From contig NZ_JAIWJX010000002.1 in the NCBI RefSeq assembly GCF_023149135.1, forward strand, positions 2,170,001-2,234,000: a stretch of 64,000 nt of DNA. The letters run 5' to 3'. The DNA is from Fictibacillus marinisediminis (lineage in GTDB: Bacteria; Bacillota; Bacilli; Bacillales; Fictibacillaceae). The position numbers and the translations under genes are program-made. The notes under the pieces were generated by a model. The model had not been told where the DNA came from. It ran no database searches and saw nothing but the letters and a program-made list of their open reading frames with translations. Position 1 is the first letter of the stretch, and each line of letters starts with the position of its first letter. Shown one piece after another: positions 36,116 to 44,904 of this stretch.

Positions 36116-37354
36116 ATGAATCAAACTAATCCAGAAAATTCACCTTATTCAGCTATTCAACAATCCAGCACATCCAGAAGACTCTGGCTTGCTATAATTT
36201 TAGGCTCGATGACGGCCATCGGTCCATTATCCATTGATATGTATCTGCCTGCTTTACCTAACCTAATGAAAGAGCTGAGTACGACCGCTTCAGCCGCACA
36301 GCTCAGTCTCACTGCATGCTTATTGGGGATTGCTGTGGGACAATTGTTTGTAGGTCCGATAAGTGACAGAAGAGGAAGGAAGATCCCGCTGCAGATCGCC
36401 TTGGGCCTATATGCCGTATCTTCTTTGCTCTGTGTTTTTGCTCCAAATATCAGTGTTCTCATTTTCCTTAGATTTGTTCAGGGAGCTTCAGGGGCCGGAG
36501 GTATTGTCATATCCAGAGCCATGGTCCGAGATCTTTTTTCCGGCCCGGATATGACGAAGTTCGTTTCTTTATTGATGCTGATTAACGGTATCGCTCCGAT
36601 CCTGGCTCCTGTTGCAGGTGGACAATTATTACAGTTCACCTCATGGAGAGGCGTGTTTATTGTTCTTTGTGTCTTAAGTCTGCTTATGCTTCTTGCTGCT
36701 TTTTTTGGTTTGCAAGAAACGCTTTCAGCAGAGAATCAGACATCTGGCGGGATCAAACAGACGCTTTCGACGTACAAAAAACTGCTGAGTGACCGAGTTT
36801 TTATGGGGTATGCAGCCTCACAGGGATTTGTCATGGCAGCTATGTTCGCCTATATTTCAGGATCTCCGTTCGTCATTCAAAATGTGTTCGGTGCCTCACC
36901 ACAAGCGTTCAGTGTGTTTTTTGCAATCAACGGAGCTGGAATAATCATCGCCAGCCAGATTGCTGGAAAACTTGCAGGAAAAGTCAGCGAAACGGCATTA
37001 TTGCGAAGCGGGTTGCTAATTGCGTTAGGAGGCGGTATCTTAATGGTCATCGTAAGTTTTGCAACGAAAAGCTTATTCGGCTTGCTCATTTCCTTATTTT
37101 TAACGGTATCCAGCGTAGGAATCGTCAGTACGGCCAGTTTTTCACTCGCTATGCAGAATCAGCAAAAAGCAGCAGGGAGTGCTTCCGCGCTGCTAGGGCT
37201 GCTGCCTTTTATACTTGGTGGTATTGCAGCACCACTGGTTGGTCTCTGGGGAAGTAATCCTGCGGGTTCAATGGCTTTTATCATTGCACTGTGTGAAGCA
37301 ATAGCATTTGTTTTATATTTCTTTTTAACGAAAAAAGTGAAAGAAAACGTGTAA
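36116..37354 (+). CDS. MFS drug exporter, Bcr/CflA subfamily
   Basis: A 412-residue 12-helix exporter. MYLPALPNLMKELSTTASAA and QLFVGPISDRRGRKIPL (motif A) mark the Bcr/CflA drug:H+ antiporter branch, with RFVQGASGAGGIVISRAMV (motif C region) in helix 4-5. AAGGGAAGAG precedes ATG 36116. The upstream MerR-type regulator suggests drug-inducible expression. Confidence 0.9.
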   Translation: MNQTNPENSPYSAIQQSSTSRRLWLAIILGSMTAIGPLSIDMYLPALPNLMKELSTTASAAQLSLTACLLGIAVGQLFVGPISDRRGRKIPLQIALGLYAVSSLLCVFAPNISVLIFLRFVQGASGAGGIVISRAMVRDLFSGPDMTKFVSLLMLINGIAPILAPVAGGQLLQFTSWRGVFIVLCVLSLLMLLAAFFGLQETLSAENQTSGGIKQTLSTYKKLLSDRVFMGYAASQGFVMAAMFAYISGSPFVIQNVFGASPQAFSVFFAINGAGIIIASQIAGKLAGKVSETALLRSGLLIALGGGILMVIVSFATKSLFGLLISLFLTVSSVGIVSTASFSLAMQNQQKAAGSASALLGLLPFILGGIAAPLVGLWGSNPAGSMAFIIALCEAIAFVLYFFLTKKVKENV

Positions 37355-37385
37355 AAGCCAGTCCTTTTTAGGATTGGCTTTCTCT
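37354..37385. terminator. Terminator of the MFS gene
   Basis: AAAGCCAGTCC and GGATTGGCTTT pair over 11 bp with one G-U; it overlaps the 3' end of the convergent minus-strand gene and may serve both. Confidence 0.85.
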
Positions 37386-37682
37386 TTTATAGAGACTTAT
37401 GCTTCCATTTTGTTTGATGAAGATGACATGGTCTCCCTTCTTTATAGAATTAAAATCCGGTGACGGAACAGAAACAGCCTGGCCTGATGAAAGGCGAATG
37501 GTATAGTTGGGCAGGCTTTGAATATTTGTTCCCCTTTCTACCGCTTTTTCTGAGTAATCCTTTTCAAGCACACAGCCTTCAAATATAGAATATTTAAACT
37601 GTCCCTGTACAAAGTCTGACCACGCGAAATAAAGAAAAAAGACAGCCACGGTCCACAGAATGATAATCTTTGGTTTGCTCAA
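37368..37682 (-). CDS. Small membrane-anchored protein of unknown function
   Basis: A 104-residue protein with one N-terminal membrane segment (IILWTVAVFFLYFAW, residues about 8-24) and an extracytoplasmic or cytoplasmic beta-rich domain (YTIRLSSGQAVSVPSPDF, GDHVIFIKQNGSISLYKR). TTG 37682 is used because GGAGG lies 8 nt upstream on the minus strand; a GTG 9 nt earlier overlaps that site. No family recognised. Confidence 0.65.
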   Translation of the reverse strand: MSKPKIIILWTVAVFFLYFAWSDFVQGQFKYSIFEGCVLEKDYSEKAVERGTNIQSLPNYTIRLSSGQAVSVPSPDFNSIKKGDHVIFIKQNGSISLYKRESQS

Positions 37683-37766
37683 AGCTTCCACCTCCGGGAT
37701 TAGTATTTCCTATACCCGAATTAATTACATAAGGCTGTTTGCGTATTCTTTGTTGCTATTGGGGGT

Positions 37767-37916
37767 GTTGATTTCCGTTCCAGGCTGCTCGCTTTCCGCG
37801 GGGCTCACCTGTCCCGCTTCTCCCGCAGGACAAGGAAGGCTTCGGCAGCGTTATATCGCACGAAGAAAATGTGAAATTCATTTTCGAGGAGTCTCGCACC
37901 TTCCACTCCAATCAAC
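37767..37916 (+). repeat. Intergenic repeat family 2, plus-oriented copy
   Basis: A 150-bp element bounded by GTTGATT and AATCAAC. Its first 37 nt (from GTTGATTTCCGTTCCAGG to CTTTCCGCGGGG) are identical to the reverse complement of 51658-51694, and CACCTGTC, CCCGCAGGA and GGAGTCTCGCA..CTTCCACT are also shared. It carries an extra block of about 57 nt (AAGGAAGGCTTCGGCAGCG onward) containing the small hairpin GAAAATG-N-CATTTTC. From memory, similar GC-rich elements are widespread in Bacillus-group genomes. A 62-codon frame here is part of the repeat, not a gene. Confidence 0.82.
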
Positions 37917-38023
37917 TTATCAATGGAGCATTTACAAAAATGTTCCGTAAGCAACAATCTTTTAGTAAAGAGCCTTACATAAAGGACTTTCTTATTAATT
38001 TTTTGAATAATAAGTTTATTTTA

Positions 38024-38082
38024 TTGATAATTTTATCGAAAAGAGTATACTTTAGATAATCAAACATACCGACCGGTTAGTA
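38024..38082 (+). promoter_or_regulatory. Promoter and TetR-type operator of the acyl-CoA cluster
   Basis: TTGATA (38024-38029) and TATACT (38046-38051) are 16 nt apart. TACCGACCGGTTAGTA (38067-38082) is a near-palindrome centred on CC|GG, typical of operators for TetR-family regulators of fatty-acid genes, and lies downstream of the -10 where binding would repress. The TetR gene at 42172 inside the cluster is the obvious candidate. Confidence 0.65.
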
Positions 38083-38103
38083 AGTTGAGGGGAGATGAAG
38101 ATT

Positions 38104-39330
38104 TTGGATTTTTCGTATTCTGAAAAAGTGAAAGACTTGCAGAAAAGGATCATGTTTTTTATGGAACAGTATGTTTATCCGAATGAGGCTCTTTATGAAC
38201 AACAGCTCAATAAGCAAAAGGACCGATGGAGCGCAGTTCCGCCGATAATGGAAGAATTGAAAGTAAAAGCGAGAAAAGAAGGCTTATGGAATCTGTTCTT
38301 GCCTGACAGTGAAGATGGAGCTGGACTTACCAATCAGGAGTATGCCCCGCTATGTGAAATTATGGGACGATCCCTCATCGGGCCAGAAGTCTTTAACTGC
38401 AACGCACCTGATACAGGAAATATGGAGGTACTTGTCCGCTATGGAACGGAAAAACAGAAAGAGATGTGGCTCAAGCCCCTATTAGAAGGGACGATCAGAT
38501 CCTGTTTTTCCATGACAGAACCCGAAGTCGCTTCCTCGGATGCCACGAATATTGAAGCACGCATTGAAAAGGATGGAGATGAATATGTCATCAACGGACG
38601 GAAATGGTGGTCATCCGGAGCCGGGGATCCTCGATGCAAAATTGCTATCGTGATGGGAAAGACCAATCCAGGTGCGAACCGGCATGAGCAGCAATCCATG
38701 ATTCTTGTGCCTTTGGATACCCCTGGGGTGAAGGTGGAAAGGATGCTTTCCGTTTTCGGTTATGATCATGCTCCTCATGGACATGGAGAAATCACCTATG
38801 ACAATGTACGAGTACCGGCTGAGAATATCATCTGGGGTGAAGGGAAAGGATTTGCTATCGCTCAAGGAAGGCTTGGCCCGGGAAGGATACATCACTGCAT
38901 GCGGCTGATCGGAGCAGCAGAAAGAGCGCTAGAAGAATTGTGTAAGCGTGTTCAAAAAAGGACAGCCTTCGGAAAACCAATTGCAAATCAAGGAGTAATC
39001 CGGGAATGGATCGCTGATTCAAGGATTGAAATTGAACAAGCCAGGCTCCTGACCTTGAAAGCAGCATATATGATGGACACTGTCGGCAATAAAGAAGCCA
39101 AGACAGAGATCGCTATGATCAAAGTTGTCGCACCTTCAATGGCGCTGCGCGTGCTGGACCGTGCCATTCAGGCGTTTGGAGGAGCCGGGGTCTCTGACGA
39201 CTTTACACTTGCTGCCCAGTGGGCGAATGCAAGAACATTAAGGCTTGCTGACGGTCCGGATGAAGTCCACCGAGCACAGCTAGCCAGACTAGAACTTAAA
39301 AAATACCCGCAAGAACTGTTTGTCCATTAG
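38104..39330 (+). CDS. Acyl-CoA dehydrogenase of the ACAD10/ACAD11 type
   Basis: A 408-residue FAD enzyme. [19 protein letters not shown] (FAD/substrate loop), [18 protein letters not shown] and [19 protein letters not shown] are acyl-CoA dehydrogenase blocks. The C-terminus ([47 protein letters not shown]) is distinctive for the ACAD10/ACAD11 branch rather than ordinary fatty-acyl dehydrogenases. In mammals this domain is fused to a kinase and processes 4-phosphoacyl-CoA; here a separate kinase lies at 44905. TTG 38104 is chosen because GAGGGGAG is then well spaced; ATG 38095 is too close to it. Confidence 0.87.
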   Translation: MDFSYSEKVKDLQKRIMFFMEQYVYPNEALYEQQLNKQKDRWSAVPPIMEELKVKARKEGLWNLFLPDSEDGAGLTNQEYAPLCEIMGRSLIGPEVFNCNAPDTGNMEVLVRYGTEKQKEMWLKPLLEGTIRSCFSMTEPEVASSDATNIEARIEKDGDEYVINGRKWWSSGAGDPRCKIAIVMGKTNPGANRHEQQSMILVPLDTPGVKVERMLSVFGYDHAPHGHGEITYDNVRVPAENIIWGEGKGFAIAQGRLGPGRIHHCMRLIGAAERALEELCKRVQKRTAFGKPIANQGVIREWIADSRIEIEQARLLTLKAAYMMDTVGNKEAKTEIAMIKVVAPSMALRVLDRAIQAFGGAGVSDDFTLAAQWANARTLRLADGPDEVHRAQLARLELKKYPQELFVH

Positions 39331-39356
39331 AATTTTAAAGAAAGTGAGGCAGAAAC

Positions 39357-40130
39357 ATGAATGTACTCAAGCTGTTTGATTTAACAGGTAAAACAGCGAT
39401 CATTACAGGCGGAGGAAGGGGATTAGGGCAGCAGATTGCCGAAGCATTCGCTGAAGCAGGCGCCAGCGTTGTTCTCTGTTCCAGAAAAGTTGAGGCCTGT
39501 GAGGAAGCAGCTCAGAAGTTAAAGCAACTCGGAATAAAGACACTCGCCTTGAAGTGCGATATCTCAAATCCGGAAGATGTTCAATCTGTGATCGATCGAA
39601 CGCTGCAGGAATTTGATTCCATCGATATTCTCGTCAATAACAGCGGAGCGACATGGGGCGCACCCGCCGCAGAAATGCCGTATGAAGCATGGAAAAAGGT
39701 GATCGACGTAAACGTGACGGGCACATTTTTAATGAGCCAGGCTGCAGGGAAAGTGATGATAGAACAGAAATCAGGCAAAATCATCAATATTGCCTCTGTT
39801 GCTGGACTTGGGGGCACAGATCCGCGTTATATGGATACGATTGGCTACAACACGAGCAAGGGTGCAGTCATAACTTTCACAAAGGATCTTGCCGTGAAAT
39901 GGGGGCAGCACAATATTAATGTGAACGCGATAGCTCCAGGATTTTTTCCAACCAAGATGTCGAAAGTGCTCATTGAACACGGAAAAGATGCCATTCTAGA
40001 GGGGACGCCTCTCAACCGTTTTGGCAGTGATGATGATCTTAAAGGAGCCGCTCTTTTCCTTGCATCAAATGCTTCTAATTATGTTTCAGGAGACGTGCTG
40101 ATTGTAGACGGCGGGGCACATGCCTTGTAA
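39357..40130 (+). CDS. Short-chain dehydrogenase/reductase
   Basis: A 257-residue classical SDR. NAD(P) site TGGGRGLGQQIAEAFAEAG, structural NNSGAT, catalytic Ser in INIASVAGLGG and YxxxK in GYNTSKGA. The following DPRYMDT insert and APGFFPTKM are typical of gluconate-dehydrogenase or 3-oxoacyl-reductase-like members. It lies 26 nt after the dehydrogenase and probably oxidises a hydroxyacyl intermediate. Confidence 0.88.
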   Translation: MNVLKLFDLTGKTAIITGGGRGLGQQIAEAFAEAGASVVLCSRKVEACEEAAQKLKQLGIKTLALKCDISNPEDVQSVIDRTLQEFDSIDILVNNSGATWGAPAAEMPYEAWKKVIDVNVTGTFLMSQAAGKVMIEQKSGKIINIASVAGLGGTDPRYMDTIGYNTSKGAVITFTKDLAVKWGQHNINVNAIAPGFFPTKMSKVLIEHGKDAILEGTPLNRFGSDDDLKGAALFLASNASNYVSGDVLIVDGGAHAL

Positions 40131-40156
40131 ACAAAGAAGCCAATAAGGAGGAAAAT

Positions 40157-40265
40157 ATGGGACTGCAAGGGAAAACAGCAATTGATACCATACCGGTGGA
40201 GGCGGCGCAAAAAGAAGAGCTGCAGCCCTTCTGTTTGCGCGGCTGCTCGGCTTGCATTCGAGAAT
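40157..40265 (+). pseudogene. 5' remnant of an SDR gene
   Basis: After AAGGAGG the frame starts MGLQGKTAI, like many SDRs, then drifts. One base-frame over, TGGGGAKRRAAALLFAR continues the SDR nucleotide site and first helix, so a frameshift near 40186 is likely. Similarity ends near 40265 and the rest of the gene is missing. The starting frame stays open to 40333 (58 codons) but codes for nothing recognisable after residue 9. Confidence 0.6.
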
Positions 40266-40331
40266 ATAAACGTATCAAAATACGTCGAAATATGTCGAAC
40301 ATAAACAGTTCGAAAAAATATCCGGGATTTT

Positions 40332-40402
40332 GAGAATAAATCTACCATTTTCGCGAATAAACAGGCACATTTCGAGAATAAATCTTATATTTCAAGAATA
40401 AA
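40332..40402 (+). repeat. Four iterated GAGAATAAA units with 20-21 bp period
   Basis: GAGAATAAA (40332), GCGAATAAA (40353), GAGAATAAA (40374) and AAGAATAAA (40394) recur at steps of 21, 21 and 20 bp, each preceded by ATTTTG/C or TTTC. About two helix turns separate units, so all face one side of the DNA. They lie 52 nt before the acyl-CoA ligase start. Confidence 0.75.
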
Positions 40403-40454
40403 ATTTCGGCCGCATGATTTTCTCATCAATTTTTAAAAATCTGGAGGGTTAATA

Positions 40455-42074
40455 ATGAGCGAAAACAAAGTTTGGAAAAGCCATTATCCTGAAACCATTC
40501 AACCAGATATACTGATTCCTGACCTGTCCATCCCGCAGCTGCTTCAACAGACAGCAGAACGATATCCTGATTCCAACGCTTTATCCTTTTATAGCCATAA
40601 GACCACGTACGGTGAACTGCTGAATCTCGTAAACGGTTTTGCATCCGCTTTGCAGCAGTCGGGAGTGAAAGCCGGAGACCGTGTGGCCATTATGCTGCCG
40701 AACTGTCCTCAATATGTGATTACATACTATGGAGTCCTGACTGCCGGAGCGATCGTTACCCAGGTTAATCCGATGCTCGTTGAGCGGGAACTGCAGCTTA
40801 TCCTCGAAGACAGCGGAGCTGAGACCATCGTCGTCTATGAACCGCTATATGAACAGGTGAAAAAGCAAAAGCATGTTTCTCCTTTAAAACGGATCATTTC
40901 GGTTAGTTTTGATGAAAGCCAAAAAGATCTTTCACCAGACTGTTCTTTTTCTCAGTTTTTGCAAAGCGGCACCGGTCGTATCGATCTTGCAGTAATTGTT
41001 CCTGAACGGGATGTTGCAGTTTTACAATACACCGGAGGGACAACTGGACGTTCCAAAGGCGCCATGCTGACGCATAAAAATATCATCGCTAACGTCCTTC
41101 AATCACATGAGTTTTTTAAATATAACATTGAGTTCGGGAAAGAAAAGTATTTAACGGTCATTCCTCTTTTCCATGTGTTTGGCATGACTTCCTGTATGAA
41201 TCTCGCAATCTATACCGCATCAGAATCAATCATGCTCCCGAGATTCGAAATCAATGAGGTTCTTCAAACAATTAAAAATGAACAGCCGACCGTTTTTCCC
41301 GGTGTTCCGACGATGTATGTTGCGATCACCAACCATCCGGAAGCTGAAAACTTCGGTATAGACAGTATAAAAGTGTGCAATAGCGGAAGTGCTCCGATGC
41401 CTGTCGAACTGCTTCAGGATTTTGAGAGAAAGACAGGTTCAAAGATTCTAGAAGGCTACGGATTATCAGAAGCCTCACCGACCACACATTGCAATCCGAT
41501 GTTTTCTGAACGAAAAGAAGGGAGCGTAGGCATTGGTCTGCCGTCGACAGATTGCCGTATCGTGGACTTGGCAACAGGAACTGAAGACGTGAAGACAGGT
41601 GAACTGGGTGAGCTCATTATCAAGGGGCCGCAAGTCATGAAGGGTTATTGGAACATGCCGGAGGAGACAGAACATACCCTTCGCAACGGCTGGCTCTACA
41701 CCGGAGATATAGCCAAGATGGATGATGACGGTTATGTCTTCATCATGGATCGCAAAAAGGACCTTATTATCGCGAGCGGCTACAACATCTATCCAAGGGA
41801 AGTAGAAGAAGTGCTATATGAATTCCCAGCCGTTCAAGAAGCCGTTGTGATTGGTGTACCTGATGCTTACAGAGGAGAAGATGTGAAGGCTATCCTTGTA
41901 TTAAAAGCAGGGAAAACCGCAACAGAGGATGAGATTATTTACTATTGCAAACAAAATTTATCTGCGTATAAGATCCCGAATGTCATCGAGTTTCGCGAGC
42001 AACTGCCCAAGACGAATGTCGGTAAAATTTTGCGCAGAGCTTTGCGGGAAGAAGCACGAATAAAGACAAGGTAG
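40455..42074 (+). CDS. Long-chain acyl-CoA ligase (AMP-forming)
   Basis: A 539-residue adenylate-forming ligase that activates a carboxylic acid with ATP and CoA. P-loop-like YTGGTTGRSKGAMLTHKN near residue 195, the A5 motif EGYGLSEASPTTH, YTGDIAKMDDDGY and the hinge/lysine region DRKKDLIIASGYNIYP, ending with the catalytic Lys in PKTNVGKILRR. CTGGAGGG precedes ATG 40455. In this cluster it would activate the starting acid. Confidence 0.92.
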   Translation: MSENKVWKSHYPETIQPDILIPDLSIPQLLQQTAERYPDSNALSFYSHKTTYGELLNLVNGFASALQQSGVKAGDRVAIMLPNCPQYVITYYGVLTAGAIVTQVNPMLVERELQLILEDSGAETIVVYEPLYEQVKKQKHVSPLKRIISVSFDESQKDLSPDCSFSQFLQSGTGRIDLAVIVPERDVAVLQYTGGTTGRSKGAMLTHKNIIANVLQSHEFFKYNIEFGKEKYLTVIPLFHVFGMTSCMNLAIYTASESIMLPRFEINEVLQTIKNEQPTVFPGVPTMYVAITNHPEAENFGIDSIKVCNSGSAPMPVELLQDFERKTGSKILEGYGLSEASPTTHCNPMFSERKEGSVGIGLPSTDCRIVDLATGTEDVKTGELGELIIKGPQVMKGYWNMPEETEHTLRNGWLYTGDIAKMDDDGYVFIMDRKKDLIIASGYNIYPREVEEVLYEFPAVQEAVVIGVPDAYRGEDVKAILVLKAGKTATEDEIIYYCKQNLSAYKIPNVIEFREQLPKTNVGKILRRALREEARIKTR

Positions 42075-42171
42075 GGACAATTTTATAGATTATTTGAGAA
42101 AAGAAGAAAAGGAGAGAAAGAGAATGATATAATTTTGCCTGAAATTGATTAAAGAATGCGAGGACACAGAC

Positions 42172-42741
42172 ATGAAGGAAAAAATTACGGAATGCAGCAT
42201 CCGTTTATTTGAGAAAAAGGGATTCAGTGAAACATCCATACAGGATATTGTTGATGCTATAGGCGTAACAAAAGGGACTTTCTATTATTATTTTGCTAGC
42301 AAAGAAGAACTGCTGATGAACATTCACAACAGATATATTGATGAACTATTAAACCAGCAGGAACGAATCATCTCTGATCAAACGAAATCAAGCAAAGAAA
42401 AGCTGTTTGAGATCGTTTATGCGTTAATCGGCAACATCAGACAGGCCGGAGCCAGTGCTAAAGTGTTCTTCAGGGAAATCAAAAACCTGAACGAAGAGCG
42501 CCTCTCCCTGATTATTCCTAAACGGGACCGTTTCCGCTTCAATCTGGAGCAGTTGATCCATGATGCCATAGAAAACGGTGAATTTCGTTCTGACCTGAAC
42601 GCATCCATCGTTACGTTTGGAATTCTTGGCGCAGCTAACTGGAGCTATCAATGGTTCAATCCGGATGGAATGATGTCAGAAAGAGAAGTAGCCGAAATAT
42701 TTGTAGAAATGATTCTAAATGGCATAGCACATAGAAATTGA
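42172..42741 (+). CDS. TetR-family regulator of the acyl-CoA cluster
   Basis: A 189-residue repressor. The N-terminal HTH (ETSIQDIVDAIGVTKGTFYY, then YFASKEELL) is standard TetR, and the C-terminal domain is large enough to bind acyl-CoA. ATG 42172 follows GCGAGGA; a TTG 27 nt upstream lacks a site. It sits between the ligase and the hydroxyacyl-CoA dehydrogenase genes, so it likely represses its own cluster and is relieved by a CoA-thioester intermediate, as with other TetR regulators of fatty-acid breakdown. Confidence 0.88.
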   Translation: MKEKITECSIRLFEKKGFSETSIQDIVDAIGVTKGTFYYYFASKEELLMNIHNRYIDELLNQQERIISDQTKSSKEKLFEIVYALIGNIRQAGASAKVFFREIKNLNEERLSLIIPKRDRFRFNLEQLIHDAIENGEFRSDLNASIVTFGILGAANWSYQWFNPDGMMSEREVAEIFVEMILNGIAHRN

Positions 42742-42765
42742 TACTAAATAACGGGAGGCTATACG

Positions 42766-43650
42766 ATGAAAGCAGAAGATGTACAGCAGATTACTGTATT
42801 AGGTGCAGGCCAAATGGGACATCAGATTGCCATGCTGTGTGCGCTTGGCGGATTTGAAACTGTTATACAGGACGTGCAGGAACTGGCGCTTTCCAAAGCA
42901 GAGAGCAAACTCAATGCCATTATGGACAAATGGGTGACTAAAGGAAAGCTTTCTGCCGATCAGAAAGAAGCGGCTTTTCAGCGCCTTCGTTTCACAACAA
43001 GCTTTGAAGATGCGGTCAGAAATACCGATTTTGTGATTGAAGCTGTTGTGGAAAAACTGGATGTAAAGCGAGAAGTGTTTGCGAAGCTTGAGCAGTTGGC
43101 GCCTGAACATACCATTTTTGCAACCAACAGTTCAACAATCGTCAATAGTTTGATTGCTTCAGAAACAAACCGTGCGGATAAGGTAGTTAACATGCATTTC
43201 TTTTTCCCGCCTCTCGTGATGGATTGTGTGGAAGTGGTGATGAGTGACCAAACATCCGAAGAAACGGCTCAGCTGACGATGGAGGTCTGCAAGCGGATCA
43301 ACCGTACCGCAGTTCTGCTTAATAAAGAGATTTCGGGTTTTATTGCCAACCGTATTTTGGGCGCGCTGCAGAAAGAAGCTGTTTACCTGTATGAACAAGG
43401 AATCGCTGACTATAAAGACATCGATATCATTTGCCGTAAAGCATTGAACCACCCGATCGGACCATTTGAACTGATGGACTTATCCGGCATCGATGTAGGC
43501 TACTATGTCATGGAACAGCGTTATAAAGAGACGGGCGATCCAGAAGACAAGCCGTTTGCCTGCATTGAAGAGAAAGTGAAGCAAGGCCATTTAGGGAGAA
43601 AAACCGGCAAAGGCTGGTACAACTATGAAACTGAAGGAGTGAAACTATAA
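42766..43650 (+). CDS. 3-Hydroxyacyl-CoA dehydrogenase
   Basis: A 294-residue NAD enzyme of beta-oxidation. Rossmann motif VLGAGQMGHQIAMLCALGG, the substrate/catalytic segment NMHFFFPPLVMDCVEVV with its His, and NHPIGPFELMDLSG with the Glu/His relay. The length is that of single-function HBD-type enzymes. CGGGAGG precedes ATG 42766. Its stop overlaps the next start (TAATG). Confidence 0.92.
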   Translation: MKAEDVQQITVLGAGQMGHQIAMLCALGGFETVIQDVQELALSKAESKLNAIMDKWVTKGKLSADQKEAAFQRLRFTTSFEDAVRNTDFVIEAVVEKLDVKREVFAKLEQLAPEHTIFATNSSTIVNSLIASETNRADKVVNMHFFFPPLVMDCVEVVMSDQTSEETAQLTMEVCKRINRTAVLLNKEISGFIANRILGALQKEAVYLYEQGIADYKDIDIICRKALNHPIGPFELMDLSGIDVGYYVMEQRYKETGDPEDKPFACIEEKVKQGHLGRKTGKGWYNYETEGVKL

Positions 43651-44429
43651 TGGGAAAATATCTTGAGGTAGTAAAAAACAATCATCTCGCTGTCATTACG
43701 ATTAACAATCCGCCGCTGAATGTATTGAGCAGAGCCGTATTCCAGGAGCTTGATGATACGTTCATGGAGTTGGAACATGACCGGGAAACGGTAGCCGTTT
43801 TACTGACGGGAGAGGGAGATAAAGCATTCGTTGCTGGAGCCGACATTAAAGAGTTTCCTCAGATGATGGGGGACCCTGATATGAAGTCACAAGTGATGGA
43901 GGTCCATTATATCCTAAACCGAATTGATTCTTTTCCAAAGCCTACGATCGCTGTCCTGAACGGCTTGACACTCGGAGGCGGCTGTGAGCTTGCCCTTTCA
44001 TGCGATATAAGGATTGCTGAGGAACACAGCCAGATCGGACTGCCTGAAATAACCCTCGGATTATTTCCTGGCGGGGGAGGAACACAGCGTCTTCCCCGCT
44101 TAGTGGGAGAAGCGAAATCAAAAGAAATAATGTTTACAGGGGAACCGATTTCAGCAGACGCAGCTGAACGAATCGGACTGGTCAATAAGGTAGTCCCTTC
44201 CGGTGAAGGACTGGCCAGTGCCAAACAGCTGGCAAGTAAAATCACCCGACACTCGCTTCAGGCTCTTTCACGAATTAAACAATCGGTTGATGAAGGCCTT
44301 AACAAATCCTTGGATGAAGGCATCGAAGTGGAAGCTTCTCTGTTTCAGGAAGTGTTCCAAACGGAAGATATCAAAGAGGGCGTTCAGGCATTTTTTGAAA
44401 AAAGAAAACCCGCCTTTCAGCATCGTTGA
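43650..44429 (+). CDS. Enoyl-CoA hydratase
   Basis: A 259-residue crotonase. The CoA/oxyanion loop FVAGADIKEFPQ, the first catalytic Glu in GLTLGGGCELALSCDIR and the second in LPEITLGLFPGGGGTQRLPR are present, so hydratase activity is expected. The start overlaps the stop of the dehydrogenase by 1 nt; GAAGGAG lies inside that gene. Confidence 0.92.
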   Translation: MGKYLEVVKNNHLAVITINNPPLNVLSRAVFQELDDTFMELEHDRETVAVLLTGEGDKAFVAGADIKEFPQMMGDPDMKSQVMEVHYILNRIDSFPKPTIAVLNGLTLGGGCELALSCDIRIAEEHSQIGLPEITLGLFPGGGGTQRLPRLVGEAKSKEIMFTGEPISADAAERIGLVNKVVPSGEGLASAKQLASKITRHSLQALSRIKQSVDEGLNKSLDEGIEVEASLFQEVFQTEDIKEGVQAFFEKRKPAFQHR

Positions 44430-44457
44430 TCGGTAAGAGGCAGAAAGTGAGGAAGAC

Positions 44458-44886
44458 ATGCATGAAATTGAACTGACGGTACGGTTCTGTGAAACGGATG
44501 CCCTGGGCCACATTAACAACACGAGTTATTTTATTTATCTGGAAGAAGCGAGGGTCCGCTGCTTTGAAACTCTAGGCCTTGAAATGAACACGAACGAATG
44601 GAGCTTTATTCTTGCTTCCACAAAATGTGACTTCATGGCACAAGGTTATTTTAACGAAAGACTAGTGGTGCGGACCGGAGTATCAAAAATCGGAACCAAA
44701 AGCTTTACATTGGAACACGAAATCTATAAAGCAGAAACCGAGGAGTTAGTTGCGAGAGGGAATGCAGTCATTGTGTATTTTGACTTTAAAACACAGCAGA
44801 CTGCTCATATACCAGAATTTCTGCGCGACGCATTGAAAGAGAATCTAGTATTGCAGACTCAAGAGTCAGAATCTGGAAATAAATGA
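44458..44886 (+). CDS. 4-Hydroxybenzoyl-CoA thioesterase-like acyl-CoA thioesterase
   Basis: A 142-residue hotdog thioesterase. FCETDALGHINNTSYFIYLEEAR contains the catalytic Asp of the 4HBT/YbgC family. AGTGAGGAAG precedes ATG 44458. Within the cluster it may release CoA from dead-end intermediates. Confidence 0.88.
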   Translation: MHEIELTVRFCETDALGHINNTSYFIYLEEARVRCFETLGLEMNTNEWSFILASTKCDFMAQGYFNERLVVRTGVSKIGTKSFTLEHEIYKAETEELVARGNAVIVYFDFKTQQTAHIPEFLRDALKENLVLQTQESESGNK

Positions 44887-44904
44887 ATCGAGGTGGAGGA
44901 AGAC

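Noticed and set aside
37871..38059. 62-codon plus-strand frame overlapping repeat family 2
   Set aside because: It starts inside the repeat, has no ribosome site and runs into the promoter of the acyl-CoA cluster.
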